Of a stretch of DNA of 64,000 bases, positions 1 to 7,640 are shown piece after piece. Below the pieces are notes generated by a model. The model was not told where the DNA came from. It saw only the letters and a program-made list of their open reading frames with translations, and searched no databases. Position 1 is the first letter of the stretch, and each line of letters begins with the position of its first letter. This DNA comes from Fimbriimonadia bacterium (GTDB lineage: Bacteria; Armatimonadota; Fimbriimonadia; Fimbriimonadales; Fimbriimonadaceae): NCBI GenBank assembly GCA_030430755.1, contig JAUIKO010000001.1, positions 350,980-414,979 on the forward strand. Direction: 5' to 3'. The translations under genes and the position numbers were made by a program.

Positions 1-2263
1 AATGATTTTCTATTCTTTCTTGAGTTTTCTTAATCATTTTTGATAAGAATTTAGCTTGTACTTCTTCTGTATTTGGCCAGCTTTTAAGTAATGGATTTTC
101 CATCATTTTAGGATTAAACATTTTCCATAAATGATCCTCTAATGATACAAAGAAGCGGCTTACTCCTGGATCACCTTGTCTGCCAGCTCTTCCTCTAAGC
201 TGATTGTCTATCCTTCTACTTTCATGTCTTTCAGTTCCGATAATATAGAGCCCTCCAAGTTTTCTGACCTTTTCAGCTAAACTGCTCTGTTCTTGATCGG
301 TTAGAGGCAATGGAGGGGCTGCTCTTTCCTTACCACCACGTCTATAATGTTGGAATGTTCCAGAATATTTTTGAGCCATATCTTTATGTATAAACTCTTC
401 TTCATCAATGGATTTTAAAACATTTGTATCAGCAATCCTACCACCTAATAGAATATCGACCCCTCGACCTGCCATATTCGTTGCAATAGTAACAGCACCT
501 TTCCTTCCAGCTTCTGCAATAATAACTGCTTCCTGCTCATGATATTTAGCATTTAAAATATTATGTGGGATACCATATTGCAATGTTTCTCGTAACTGAT
601 CCTTATGATCCTGTGTGAGTTGGTAGGTTTTAATAAACCATTGTAGATTATCTTCATCTAGTGGATCACATGGAATTTTTGCTGCAGAGAGATGTGGTTG
701 CAAGGCTTGCACTGATAATTGAGATAGGTTTTGATTGATCATTTGATCAGCGGCTTTTTTTTCATCTTTTTTTAGATTTTTTCCGTTTTCTTTTTCGTCA
801 TAGAGTCTGTCACATAGGATTAAAAGCTGGATCATATGCGATGTTAATCGTTTAGATACATTCTCGGTCATTTCTATGGATCTTGTTCCCACCAGTACAG
901 GTTGTTGGCGTATATGAGCCTGGAGTATTTCTCTTACGATTCCACGAAACTTTCCATCGATAGTTTTGAAGATTATATCATCTTCATCTTTACGTACCAT
1001 GCTTTTGTTCGTAGGAATGGTGACAACTTCAAGCCCATAAATTTTTCTAAACTCGTCTTCTTCTGTTTTCCCTGTACCTGTCATTCCTGAGAGTTTATGA
1101 TAGAGTCTAAATAAATTTTGGAAAGTAATAACTGCTACTGTTTGACTTTCTCTTTGGACAGGAACTCCTTCTTTTGCTTCGAGAGCTTGATGAAGTCCAT
1201 CTGAATATCTTCTTCCAAACATCAACCGACCAGTGTTTTCATCAACGATAACGACTTCTCTATTTCTAACGACATAATCAATGTCTTTATCAAACAAGGC
1301 ATAAGCTTTAACACTTGCGTTAACATGGTGGAATAGTTTTGGATTGCTAGCAATATTATCTATGTGTAAGGAGCTTTCAACAAAGTCCATACCCTCCTCA
1401 GTTAAACTAGCTGTATGATTTTTCTTTTCTACAGTATAGTGGACATCTAGTTTTAAATTTTTAGTGACTTGATTAACCATGTTGTAGATACTAACATCGT
1501 CACTAGATGGGCCACTGATAATATGAGGTGTTCTTGCTTCATCAATAAGAATAGAGTCTACTTCGTCGATAATAGCAAAGTTTAATTCTCTCATTGAAAG
1601 TTGAGTGGGTTCAAAAGCCATATTGTCACGGAGATAGTCAAATCCAAATTCATGATTGGTTCCATAGGTTATATCACATGCATATGCTTCTCTTCTACTA
1701 CAACTGACTAAATTGGTATATCTAGGATCTTCATTTTCAGCTCCAGGATGATATTTGTAATTTCCTCCTATTTCATCAGAATCTGAGGATTGTCCTTGAA
1801 TAATTCCTAAGCTTAGTTTTAAGAAATCATATACAGGTCCCATCCAAACAGCATCTCTTCTGGCTAAGTAGTCATTTACGGTTACAAGATGTGTTCCTTT
1901 TCCAGATAAGGCATTGAGATACATAGGTGCTACAGCTACGAGGGTTTTTCCTTCTCCAGTTTTCATTTCTGAAATCTTTCCATGGTGAAGAACAATACCT
2001 CCTATTAACTGTACGTCGAATTGACGCATTCTCAACGTTCTCCACGTAGCTTCTCTGACTACTGCAAACGCTTCTGGTAATATATCATCAAGTGTTTTAC
2101 CATTTTGAAGTAAATCACGAAAATAGTACGTTTTATTACTTAATTCTTCATCAGATAATGAATTTATTTCGGGTTCGAAATCGTTAATTTGTTTAACGAT
2201 TGGCATAATAGCTTTTATTTCTCTATCACTTTTATCAAAAATTCTTCTTAAAAATCCTACCAT
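1..2263 (-). CDS. secA: Preprotein translocase ATPase SecA (partial, 3' end outside window)
   Basis: SecA is the ATP-driven motor that pushes unfolded preproteins through the SecYEG channel. The first 754 residues are in the window; the C-terminal helical part and any zinc tail are off the left edge. Visible landmarks are Walker A (EMKTGEGKT, about residues 99-107), the preceding Q motif region (RQFDVQLIGG), the DEVDSILIDEARTP Walker B region, and near the window edge GTERHESRRIDNQLRGRAGRQGD, the SecA signature. The ATG at 2263 gives the standard MVGFLRRIFDKSDRE-type start and has AGGA seven bases upstream and a TATAAT 13 bases upstream. It is the housekeeping translocase that would export the many signal-peptide proteins seen here. 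The family assignment is certain. Confidence 0.97.
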   Translation of the reverse strand, partial: MVGFLRRIFDKSDREIKAIMPIVKQINDFEPEINSLSDEELSNKTYYFRDLLQNGKTLDDILPEAFAVVREATWRTLRMRQFDVQLIGGIVLHHGKISEMKTGEGKTLVAVAPMYLNALSGKGTHLVTVNDYLARRDAVWMGPVYDFLKLSLGIIQGQSSDSDEIGGNYKYHPGAENEDPRYTNLVSCSRREAYACDITYGTNHEFGFDYLRDNMAFEPTQLSMRELNFAIIDEVDSILIDEARTPHIISGPSSDDVSIYNMVNQVTKNLKLDVHYTVEKKNHTASLTEEGMDFVESSLHIDNIASNPKLFHHVNASVKAYALFDKDIDYVVRNREVVIVDENTGRLMFGRRYSDGLHQALEAKEGVPVQRESQTVAVITFQNLFRLYHKLSGMTGTGKTEEDEFRKIYGLEVVTIPTNKSMVRKDEDDIIFKTIDGKFRGIVREILQAHIRQQPVLVGTRSIEMTENVSKRLTSHMIQLLILCDRLYDEKENGKNLKKDEKKAADQMINQNLSQLSVQALQPHLSAAKIPCDPLDEDNLQWFIKTYQLTQDHKDQLRETLQYGIPHNILNAKYHEQEAVIIAEAGRKGAVTIATNMAGRGVDILLGGRIADTNVLKSIDEEEFIHKDMAQKYSGTFQHYRRGGKERAAPPLPLTDQEQSSLAEKVRKLGGLYIIGTERHESRRIDNQLRGRAGRQGDPGVSRFFVSLEDHLWKMFNPKMMENPLLKSWPNTEEVQAKFLSKMIKKTQERIENH

Positions 2264-2276
2264 AACAGTTCCTGTA

Positions 2277-2282
2277 ATTATA
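2277..2282 (-). promoter_or_regulatory. Candidate -10 box of secA
   Basis: A consensus TATAAT on the minus strand lies 13 bases before the secA start codon, so the 5' leader would be only about 8 bases and would carry the AGGA ribosome site. No good -35 hexamer is visible. A perfect inverted repeat (2295-2321) lies where the -35 should be. Confidence 0.5.
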
Positions 2283-2294
2283 TTTTAATAACCG

Positions 2295-2321
2295 ATTCGT
2301 TAATATTTATCTTTAACGAAT
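2295..2321. repeat. 9-bp perfect inverted repeat upstream of secA
   Basis: ATTCGTTAA (2295-2303) and TTAACGAAT (2313-2321) are exact reverse complements separated by 9 bases. The repeat overlaps the expected -35 region of secA and also lies 33 bases after the stop of the upstream 115-residue ORF. It could be an operator or a transcript-end hairpin. No U-tract follows on the minus strand, so it is not a canonical intrinsic terminator. Confidence 0.6.
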
Positions 2322-2353
2322 GCACTCTTTTTTATAAATATCGTAAGTAAAGT

Positions 2354-2701
2354 TTATATGAAATTCAGGTGGTAGGGTCCTGCTCGGAGTGGGTTATCTT
2401 TTGTTGTTAGTAGTTTAATACTTCTGATGTTAAGTTTAGTGAAAAAACAAGGCTGAATTTTTAGATGATCAATTTTTCTAGAAGATAGATTTTTTCTATG
2501 TATACGGTGTGTTATTTTATATTTTTTAGATAATTTATGGCTTAGAGGATGATTGCTGATTTGTTTATTAGATTCATGATGGATTAGGAAATAATTTGAG
2601 AATGAGCAAACACCAGTGAATTCAGCATGCGATATGCATACAGCTAATAAGCTTGAAATAAACTTGATATATATATGTATGTGATTATTACTCTTTTCCA
2701 A
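2354..2701 (-). CDS. Small putative exported protein, 115 aa, unknown function
   Basis: I do not recognise this protein. It would start with TTG at 2701, preceded by AGGA at a six-base distance. The N-terminus has a charged stretch, a hydrophobic segment (IKFISSLLAVCISHA, about residues 12-26) and then a polar chain rich in Lys, His, Ser and Asn. That looks like a signal peptide with possible cleavage after SHA. Two Cys follow in the mature part. A TATAAT lies upstream inside an inverted repeat. It sits between the 199-residue exported protein and secA on the same strand. The reading frame could be spurious, because length and context are the only other support. If it is not real, 2264-2825 is a 560-base spacer holding the promoter and repeat elements listed here. 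Confidence 0.4.
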   Translation of the reverse strand: MEKSNNHIHIYIKFISSLLAVCISHAEFTGVCSFSNYFLIHHESNKQISNHPLSHKLSKKYKITHRIHRKNLSSRKIDHLKIQPCFFTKLNIRSIKLLTTKDNPLRAGPYHLNFI

Positions 2702-2716
2702 AAACTATCCTAAACT

Positions 2717-2765
2717 TGTTTCATTCAACCAAGTATATATATATTATAACTGATTGAATGAAACA
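2717..2765. repeat. 12-bp perfect inverted repeat around a -10 box
   Basis: TGTTTCATTCAA (2717-2728) and TTGAATGAAACA (2754-2765) are exact reverse complements separated by 25 AT-rich bases. The minus-strand TATAAT at 2743-2748 lies inside the loop, so the arms flank the likely promoter of the 115-residue ORF. The repeat also starts 61 bases beyond the stop of the 199-residue gene and could form a hairpin at its 3' end. Confidence 0.65.
2743..2748 (-). promoter_or_regulatory. Candidate -10 box of the 115-aa ORF
   Basis: Consensus TATAAT on the minus strand, 41 bases before the proposed TTG start codon, placed between the two arms of the inverted repeat 2717-2765. No clear -35 box is visible. 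The surroundings are AT-rich, so chance occurrence is possible. Confidence 0.35.
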
Positions 2766-2825
2766 CACTGATAATATTTAGACGTAAATTACAAGAGATA
2801 AGTTGAAAACTTGATTTTAAAATAC

Positions 2826-3425
2826 TTAAGACTGTTTTTCCATTGACCAATCGGATATTTCTATTCCACCTTGACCAATATTCCATCTAACGAAAAGACA
2901 TTTTGCTAAGGCTCTTCCAAGTACTATATTTGCATCTTGATCTCGATTCATCGTTTTAGAAGCATAATAGTGATCGTTAATTTTTTCTCCAGGATGAATA
3001 ACGACTCTATCTAACTTTAAATTAAAGTTATCAGAACCTAATGTTAGTCCTTTGATTCTTCTAGATGATAAATGTATATCTTTTCCATCAAATTTCATAA
3101 GGATTGGAAGTCGCATGCCAAAACCGTGTGTTGAAGATTCAGAGAGTTCAAATTCAATGTTATTGACTATTTCAAAGCTTTTGTTTTCTGCGGAATCTTC
3201 GTGAATGGTAATGTCATTAAATTCTAGCATTACTGATTGATCGAACTCTTGAAGCCAACTTGGTACAGAGATGCCAAAACAACCTGATGAAGATTGCTTT
3301 ACGACCATTCTCAATGAACATTTAAAGCACCACTGATCTTTTTCAATTTCTTGATTAGCCTGAATATGAATCGATGTAATGAAAGCTAGTAAAATAAAAA
3401 TTGATTTTTTAAAATAATTATGCAT
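2826..3425 (-). CDS. Putative exported protein, 199 aa, unknown function
   Basis: I do not recognise the family. The N-terminus is a textbook signal peptide: MHNYFKKS, a hydrophobic core ILLAFITSIHI, then QAN with a likely cleavage site near residues 22-24. The mature part is soluble and beta-rich, with alternating hydrophobic and charged residues, Cys at about 33, 36 and 49 (WCFKCSL and GCF) and one late Cys in AKCLF. A periplasmic or secreted location is inferred. The ATG at 3425 is supported by AGAGG six bases upstream. It is transcribed away from fliS across a 207-base divergent spacer. Nothing in the context fixes a function. Confidence 0.75.
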   Translation of the reverse strand: MHNYFKKSIFILLAFITSIHIQANQEIEKDQWCFKCSLRMVVKQSSSGCFGISVPSWLQEFDQSVMLEFNDITIHEDSAENKSFEIVNNIEFELSESSTHGFGMRLPILMKFDGKDIHLSSRRIKGLTLGSDNFNLKLDRVVIHPGEKINDHYYASKTMNRDQDANIVLGRALAKCLFVRWNIGQGGIEISDWSMEKQS

Positions 3426-3632
3426 ATATCACCTCTAGATTGCAGAATATCAAAAAACTGCAATGCAACATTAATATACTTGCCAGTTCTCAGCAATAGG
3501 TTAGGTTTTTAAAATGATTTATCGAGAATAAAGAAAATATTATATTATATTTAACATGACAAGTAAAATGTATAAATTTAACTATAAAGTATAATTCATT
3601 GCACCTAAAATACTATTATATATATAAGGCTG

Positions 3633-4058
3633 GTGAATAATTTGTCTCAAAATAATTATGTTGATGAATATAGAAAAAATGCGGTGATGAGCGCTACTCC
3701 TCTACAGTTAATTGTAATGCTTTATGATGGGTCTCTAAGATTTTTAGATCTTGGAATTAAAGCCATGAAATCTAAAAAATATTATGAGCAAAATGAAAAT
3801 TTTCAAAAGGCTCAAAAGATTATAGTTGAGCTGATATCAAGTCTTAATGAAGAGGCTGGTGGTGAAATAGCCAGTAATCTTAAAAATATATATGTTTTTA
3901 TTTACGATAGTCTTGTTAAATCAAACTTAGAAGATGATGTGGAATTAGCCCTGAAATGTAGAAAAATCATAGCTGATCTTAGAGGCGCTTGGTACGATGT
4001 TGAAAAAAAACAAAAAAAATCAGATGTTAAAGACAATAAAGACAAAATAAATGCGTGA
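3633..4058 (+). CDS. fliS: Flagellar export chaperone FliS
   Basis: FliS binds the C-terminus of flagellin in the cytoplasm, stops early polymerisation and delivers it to the flagellar export gate. The 141-residue chain has the usual N-terminus (NYVDEYRKNAVMSATPLQLIVMLYDGSLRFL, residues 8-38) with the conserved PxxLixMLYdGal core, and a helical remainder. FliS is normally about 130 residues; the C-terminal extension here is a lysine-rich tail. The start is GTG at 3633, as no ATG gives a complete N-terminus. It overlaps the next gene by 8 bases, so the two are co-transcribed. It is the only certain flagellar gene in the window and implies that filament genes lie elsewhere. Confidence 0.93.
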   Translation: MNNLSQNNYVDEYRKNAVMSATPLQLIVMLYDGSLRFLDLGIKAMKSKKYYEQNENFQKAQKIIVELISSLNEEAGGEIASNLKNIYVFIYDSLVKSNLEDDVELALKCRKIIADLRGAWYDVEKKQKKSDVKDNKDKINA

Positions 4059-4395
4059 AATTAAAAATTTAGAACATAGTGTGATGTCTTTGTGGACAAC
4101 CTTATCACTGTTCAAGCAAAAAACAGTCAAGAAAGATCTTGTTCAGAAAGATTTTCACTTTCTATGTGAAAATCTTATTGAAAATGAAGAGATTTTAGAT
4201 GATATTTTAAAGAATTATCACAAGATTAAGTTAAATGATAAATTATCAGAGATACCCCCAGAAACCATTTCACAGATTTCATTAGGGATTGATTTATTAA
4301 ACGATATTAGATTATATGTTCAAAAAGAGTCCAAGAAACTTATCCTAGATATTAAAAAAATTAAGAATAGAATACAATCTATGAAAAATTATTAA
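4051..4395 (+). CDS. FliT-like small helical protein downstream of fliS
   Basis: The ATG at 4051 overlaps the fliS stop by 8 bases, indicating translational coupling. The 114-residue product is charged and almost entirely helical (QKDFHFLCENLIENEEILDDILKNY and a lysine-rich C-terminal helix), with no signal peptide. Size, helical content and position directly after fliS fit a FliT- or FlgN-type flagellar chaperone, which binds FliD or FlgK/FlgL. Sequence similarity in such chaperones is low, and I cannot point to a diagnostic motif. The function is therefore inferred from context. Confidence 0.6.
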   Translation: MREIKNLEHSVMSLWTTLSLFKQKTVKKDLVQKDFHFLCENLIENEEILDDILKNYHKIKLNDKLSEIPPETISQISLGIDLLNDIRLYVQKESKKLILDIKKIKNRIQSMKNY

Positions 4396-4464
4396 AAAAC
4401 GGACAAGAACGCTTTCTGTTTCATTTAAAATTTAAAAATTAGGTAGAATTATTAATATAAGTAC

Positions 4465-4540
4465 GCCCCTGTAGCTCAGAGGATAGAGCAGCAGCCTTCT
4501 AAGCTGTTGGCCGCAGGTTCGACTCCTGCCGGGGGCGCCA
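4465..4540 (+). tRNA. tRNA-Arg (anticodon UCU)
   Basis: A complete 76-base cloverleaf. The acceptor stem pairs GCCCCTG (4465-4471) with CGGGGGC, followed by discriminator G and an encoded CCA. The D arm is GCTC/GAGC. The anticodon stem GCAGC/GCTGT closes the loop CTTCTAA, giving anticodon TCT (reads AGA and AGG). The T arm contains GGTTCGACTCC. AGA is a common Arg codon in this AT-rich genome. It lies alone between fliS/fliT-like and deoB. Confidence 0.97.
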
Positions 4541-4595
4541 ATTTCTTTCTTCTTCTAATTAATTCAAGAAAACTTCCAAAAATATATTATAAACA

Positions 4596-5732
4596 ATGAC
4601 TTCAGGAAGAGCTCTACTGCTAGTTTTAGATGGTTGTGGGGCAGGATTTACCCCCGATTATTTAGAATATGGCGATATAGAACCCGGTAATACAATCAAG
4701 AATGTTTGGAATGCCAACAATGGATTGAATTTACCGCATTTAACAAAAGTCGGTTTTTTAAATGCGTGTGGAGTTGACACTAAGGCGGAATTCAGTTATG
4801 CTGGGAAACTATATCCATTATCAAGAGGAAAAGATTCTGCAACAGGACACTGGGAGATGATGGGAATTACAACAACAGTTCCCTATCCAACGTATCCAGA
4901 TGGTTTTCCTGATGAACTGCTCAGACTAATTGAAAAAAAATTCGGAATTAAATTTCTTTGTAATCAACCTATAAGTGGTACAGATGCGATTTTCAGATAT
5001 GGTAAGAACCATATCGTTTCAAAAGATCTTATTTTGTATACGAGTGCTGATAGTGTATTACAGATAGCTGCACATGAAGACGTAATCCCTGTTGAAAAGC
5101 TATACGAAATTTGTAGATATGCTAGAGAAATTTGTATGCATCCACATCTCATTCAAAGGATAATAGCAAGGCCTTTTATAACAGATTCTGAAGGAAATTT
5201 TGTTCGGACAACAAACCGTAAGGATTTTCCTGCAAAAGCACCTCATAATTTTATTGATGAATACGCTAAAAATACTCAAGAAATGGTTTATGGTATAGGT
5301 GTTGTTCCAGAACTGTTTAATCATAGAGGGTTTATTCATATTGAAAGGACACAATCTAATAATGATCATTATGAAAAACTCTTAGAAGCATTAGACTCTT
5401 CACATAGATTTATTTTTGCTAACTTTGAAGATTTTGATATGTTATACGGTCATAGAAATGATCCCATCGGTTTTGGAAGATGCTTAGAAGAATTTGATCA
5501 AATGCTTGGATCTATATTAGATAAATTAACTAACGAAGATATATTGATATTAACAGCTGATCATGGAAATGATCCAACAACGAAAGGAACGGATCACAGT
5601 AGAGAGTATGTTCCGTTTGTACTCTATAATGAAAATATTCTCTATTCGGATATTGGCACAAAATTTGGTCTTGGATTAATTGCAAAAACGATAGGAAACT
5701 ACTTTAATAGTGGCAAAATTGTGATACCCTAA
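4596..5732 (+). CDS. deoB: Phosphopentomutase
   Basis: DeoB interconverts (deoxy)ribose-1-phosphate and (deoxy)ribose-5-phosphate in nucleoside salvage. It is a cytosolic alkaline-phosphatase-superfamily enzyme using two Mn ions. Diagnostic motifs are VLDGCGAGFTPD (metal Asp12), GKDSATGHWEMMG (residues 78-90, with the phosphate-accepting Thr83 before GHWE), a cap region with ARPFITDSEGNFVRTTNRKDF, and TADHGNDPTTKGTDHSREY (320-338) with metal ligands Asp322, His323 and His334. At 378 residues it is slightly shorter than usual but complete. It follows tRNA-Arg by 55 bases and has no obvious Shine-Dalgarno site. No other salvage genes adjoin it. The apgM-type phosphoglycerate mutase alternative is excluded by the KD-TGHWE and DH-REY motifs. 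Confidence 0.93.
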   Translation: MTSGRALLLVLDGCGAGFTPDYLEYGDIEPGNTIKNVWNANNGLNLPHLTKVGFLNACGVDTKAEFSYAGKLYPLSRGKDSATGHWEMMGITTTVPYPTYPDGFPDELLRLIEKKFGIKFLCNQPISGTDAIFRYGKNHIVSKDLILYTSADSVLQIAAHEDVIPVEKLYEICRYAREICMHPHLIQRIIARPFITDSEGNFVRTTNRKDFPAKAPHNFIDEYAKNTQEMVYGIGVVPELFNHRGFIHIERTQSNNDHYEKLLEALDSSHRFIFANFEDFDMLYGHRNDPIGFGRCLEEFDQMLGSILDKLTNEDILILTADHGNDPTTKGTDHSREYVPFVLYNENILYSDIGTKFGLGLIAKTIGNYFNSGKIVIP

Positions 5733-5844
5733 TGGTAGGAGAATTTAAAAAGGAGTTAGTATTATTAATTCCCCTTGTTTAACAAATATGTTAATGTAAT
5801 GTTTTATTATTTAAAGCATTGTTTTATTTTATGAATTAAAGGGT

Positions 5845-5850
5845 TATAAT
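5845..5850 (+). promoter_or_regulatory. Candidate -10 box of the RNase J gene
   Basis: Consensus TATAAT ending 11 bases before the ATG at 5862, so transcription would begin about 4-5 bases before the start codon, giving an almost leaderless message. A TTGTTT lies upstream at 5819, but its 20-base spacing is too long for a standard -35. Confidence 0.45.
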
Positions 5851-5861
5851 ATTACTTATTA

Positions 5862-7517
5862 ATGAATATGGATAATGTTAAGGTCATCCCTCTTGGTGGA
5901 GCGGGTGAAATAGGAAAGAATTGTACTGTAGTTACTCAGGGCGATGATATGGTAATGATAGACTGTGGTTTATCATTCCCCCACGAGGAAATGCATGGAG
6001 TGGATATTGTTATTCCAGATTTTAGTTATGTTGTAGAACATAAAAAAAAATTAAAAGGAATTTTTCTGACGCATGCACACGAAGATCATGTAGGAGCATT
6101 AAGCTTTCTCATTACAAAAGTAAAGGCTCCAGTTTATGGAAGTCACTTTACTATAGAAATGCTCAAAGCTAAATTAAGTGAAAAAATAGACATTTCAAAA
6201 GTGGATTTTCGTGTATTTGATTCAGGAGAAAAGATTAAGGCAGGTGAATTAACTATAGAGCCTATTCGAATTACTCACTCGATTCCAGGAAATAATGCGC
6301 TAGCAGTAAAAACGAAGTATGGAATTGTGTTATTTACAGGTGATTTTAAGTTTGACTTTACTCCTGTTGATGGAAAATTGACGGATCTCAATAGACTCTC
6401 AGAACTTGCTTCTGAAGGTGTTGTTTGTCTATTATCAGATAGTACGAATGTAGAAAGAGAAGGTTGGTCGCATAGTGAGAAAAGTGTTGCAGAAGGGTTA
6501 AAGAAAGTTTTCACTGAGGCACTTGGCCGGATATTAATTACTACATTTGCAAGCAATATTCACCGTATGCAGCAGGCTTTTGATATGGCAGAAGCTACTG
6601 GTAGAAAAGTTGCTATAGCTGGACGTAGAATGGAGCAGAGTGTGGATACTTGTATCAAATTAGGATACATGAAAGTAAGTAAAGACACACATATTAGATT
6701 AAATGAATTAAGTAAGTATGAACCTCACGAATTAATTATTTTAACTACCGGTAGCCAAGGAGAACCTCTTTCTGCTTTAGTCCAAATGTCTAAGGATGAA
6801 TATTCAAGATTGAAAATAAACGAAGGAGATACGGTATTGTATTCTGCAAGACCTATTCCTGGAAATGAGTCAGCTATTTGGAGAACTGTGAATCGGTTAT
6901 TTAAATTTGGTGCTAATGTTATCTACGATAGCCCTACGCCAATACATGTTTCAGGACATGGGCATCAGGAAGAGCTAAAGATGATGATTAACTTAGTTAG
7001 ACCCTTTTATTTAGCACCTATCCATGGTGAACCAAGACACCAGCACTTGTACTGCAATATAGCGCGGAATATGGGTTATCCAGAACATAGAATATTTACG
7101 TTGAGTAATGGAACTCCGTTAGTAATAACAGAATCCAATGCTACGATCGATTTACCTGTCAGCTCTGGTGAAGTTCTTGTAGATAGTAGCGGAAAGCTTG
7201 GAGTATCAAATTTTGTTCTGAAAGACAGAGCTGCCTTAGCAAAAGATGGAGTGATATCTATCAATTTAGCTTATGATACTAAGAAAAATTGCTTTGTAGG
7301 TGGTATTGAAATTTCATCGAAAGGTTTTTCTGGAAATTCTCAACTTTTGAAGCAATTTGCTTCTGTTCTAGAAGATTATATCACTACGCATAAAGATTTG
7401 AAATCAAAACAAAATCATGATAAACAAGCAATGATCAATGATTTTTCAAGTCAATGGTTGTATAAGAAAAATAGATATAAACCTGTTGTCATAACAAGTG
7501 TCATGCACTTAAGTTAA
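5862..7517 (+). CDS. rnj: Ribonuclease J
   Basis: RNase J is a metallo-beta-lactamase-fold nuclease with 5'-3' exonuclease and endonuclease activity, used in mRNA decay and RNA maturation. Residues 1-10 (VKVIPLGGAGEIGKN follows) are the typical beginning. The zinc motif HAHEDH is at 71-76. The beta-CASP region follows (ITTFASNIHRMQQAFDMAEATGRKVAIAGR), then the STGSQGEPLSAL-type motif (LTTGSQGEP), and HVSGHGHQEELKMM and PIHGEPRHQ complete the active site. The 551-residue length is normal for the family. A second in-frame ATG at residue 3 is an equally plausible start. The gene stands alone, with a 16-bp hairpin 12 bases after its stop. With RNase III and PNPase also here, the decay machinery is of mixed type. 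Confidence 0.95.
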   Translation: MNMDNVKVIPLGGAGEIGKNCTVVTQGDDMVMIDCGLSFPHEEMHGVDIVIPDFSYVVEHKKKLKGIFLTHAHEDHVGALSFLITKVKAPVYGSHFTIEMLKAKLSEKIDISKVDFRVFDSGEKIKAGELTIEPIRITHSIPGNNALAVKTKYGIVLFTGDFKFDFTPVDGKLTDLNRLSELASEGVVCLLSDSTNVEREGWSHSEKSVAEGLKKVFTEALGRILITTFASNIHRMQQAFDMAEATGRKVAIAGRRMEQSVDTCIKLGYMKVSKDTHIRLNELSKYEPHELIILTTGSQGEPLSALVQMSKDEYSRLKINEGDTVLYSARPIPGNESAIWRTVNRLFKFGANVIYDSPTPIHVSGHGHQEELKMMINLVRPFYLAPIHGEPRHQHLYCNIARNMGYPEHRIFTLSNGTPLVITESNATIDLPVSSGEVLVDSSGKLGVSNFVLKDRAALAKDGVISINLAYDTKKNCFVGGIEISSKGFSGNSQLLKQFASVLEDYITTHKDLKSKQNHDKQAMINDFSSQWLYKKNRYKPVVITSVMHLS

Positions 7518-7528
7518 AAGTTCAGTTA

Positions 7529-7572
7529 CTAGTTTATATATTGATAAGGAGTCTTTTCAATATATAAGCTAG
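7529..7572 (+). terminator. Hairpin after the RNase J gene (no U-tract)
   Basis: CTAGTTTATATATTGA (7529-7544) pairs with TCAATATATAAGCTAG (7557-7572): 16 pairs with a single G-U, closing a 12-base loop. It begins 12 bases after the rnj stop. It is AT-rich and is followed by CTGTAAATG rather than T residues, so it may be a weak terminator or a 3'-end stabiliser. Confidence 0.5.
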
Positions 7573-7640
7573 CTGTAAATGTTGCTTATTCCCTCTTTAA
7601 ACTATTCATTTTACTTATTTTTACCAAAGATATTATTGAA

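Noticed and set aside
902..1090. 62-residue plus-strand ORF
   Set aside because: Lies entirely antisense within secA, which has strong family motifs. No independent start or promoter support.
4441..4600. Possible further tRNA genes around tRNA-Arg
   Set aside because: No second cloverleaf or GGTTCGA-type T-arm was found anywhere else in the window on either strand.
5779..5794. TTAACA/TGTTAA hairpin between deoB and the RNase J gene
   Set aside because: Six base pairs with a four-base loop, AT-rich and without a U-tract; too weak to call.
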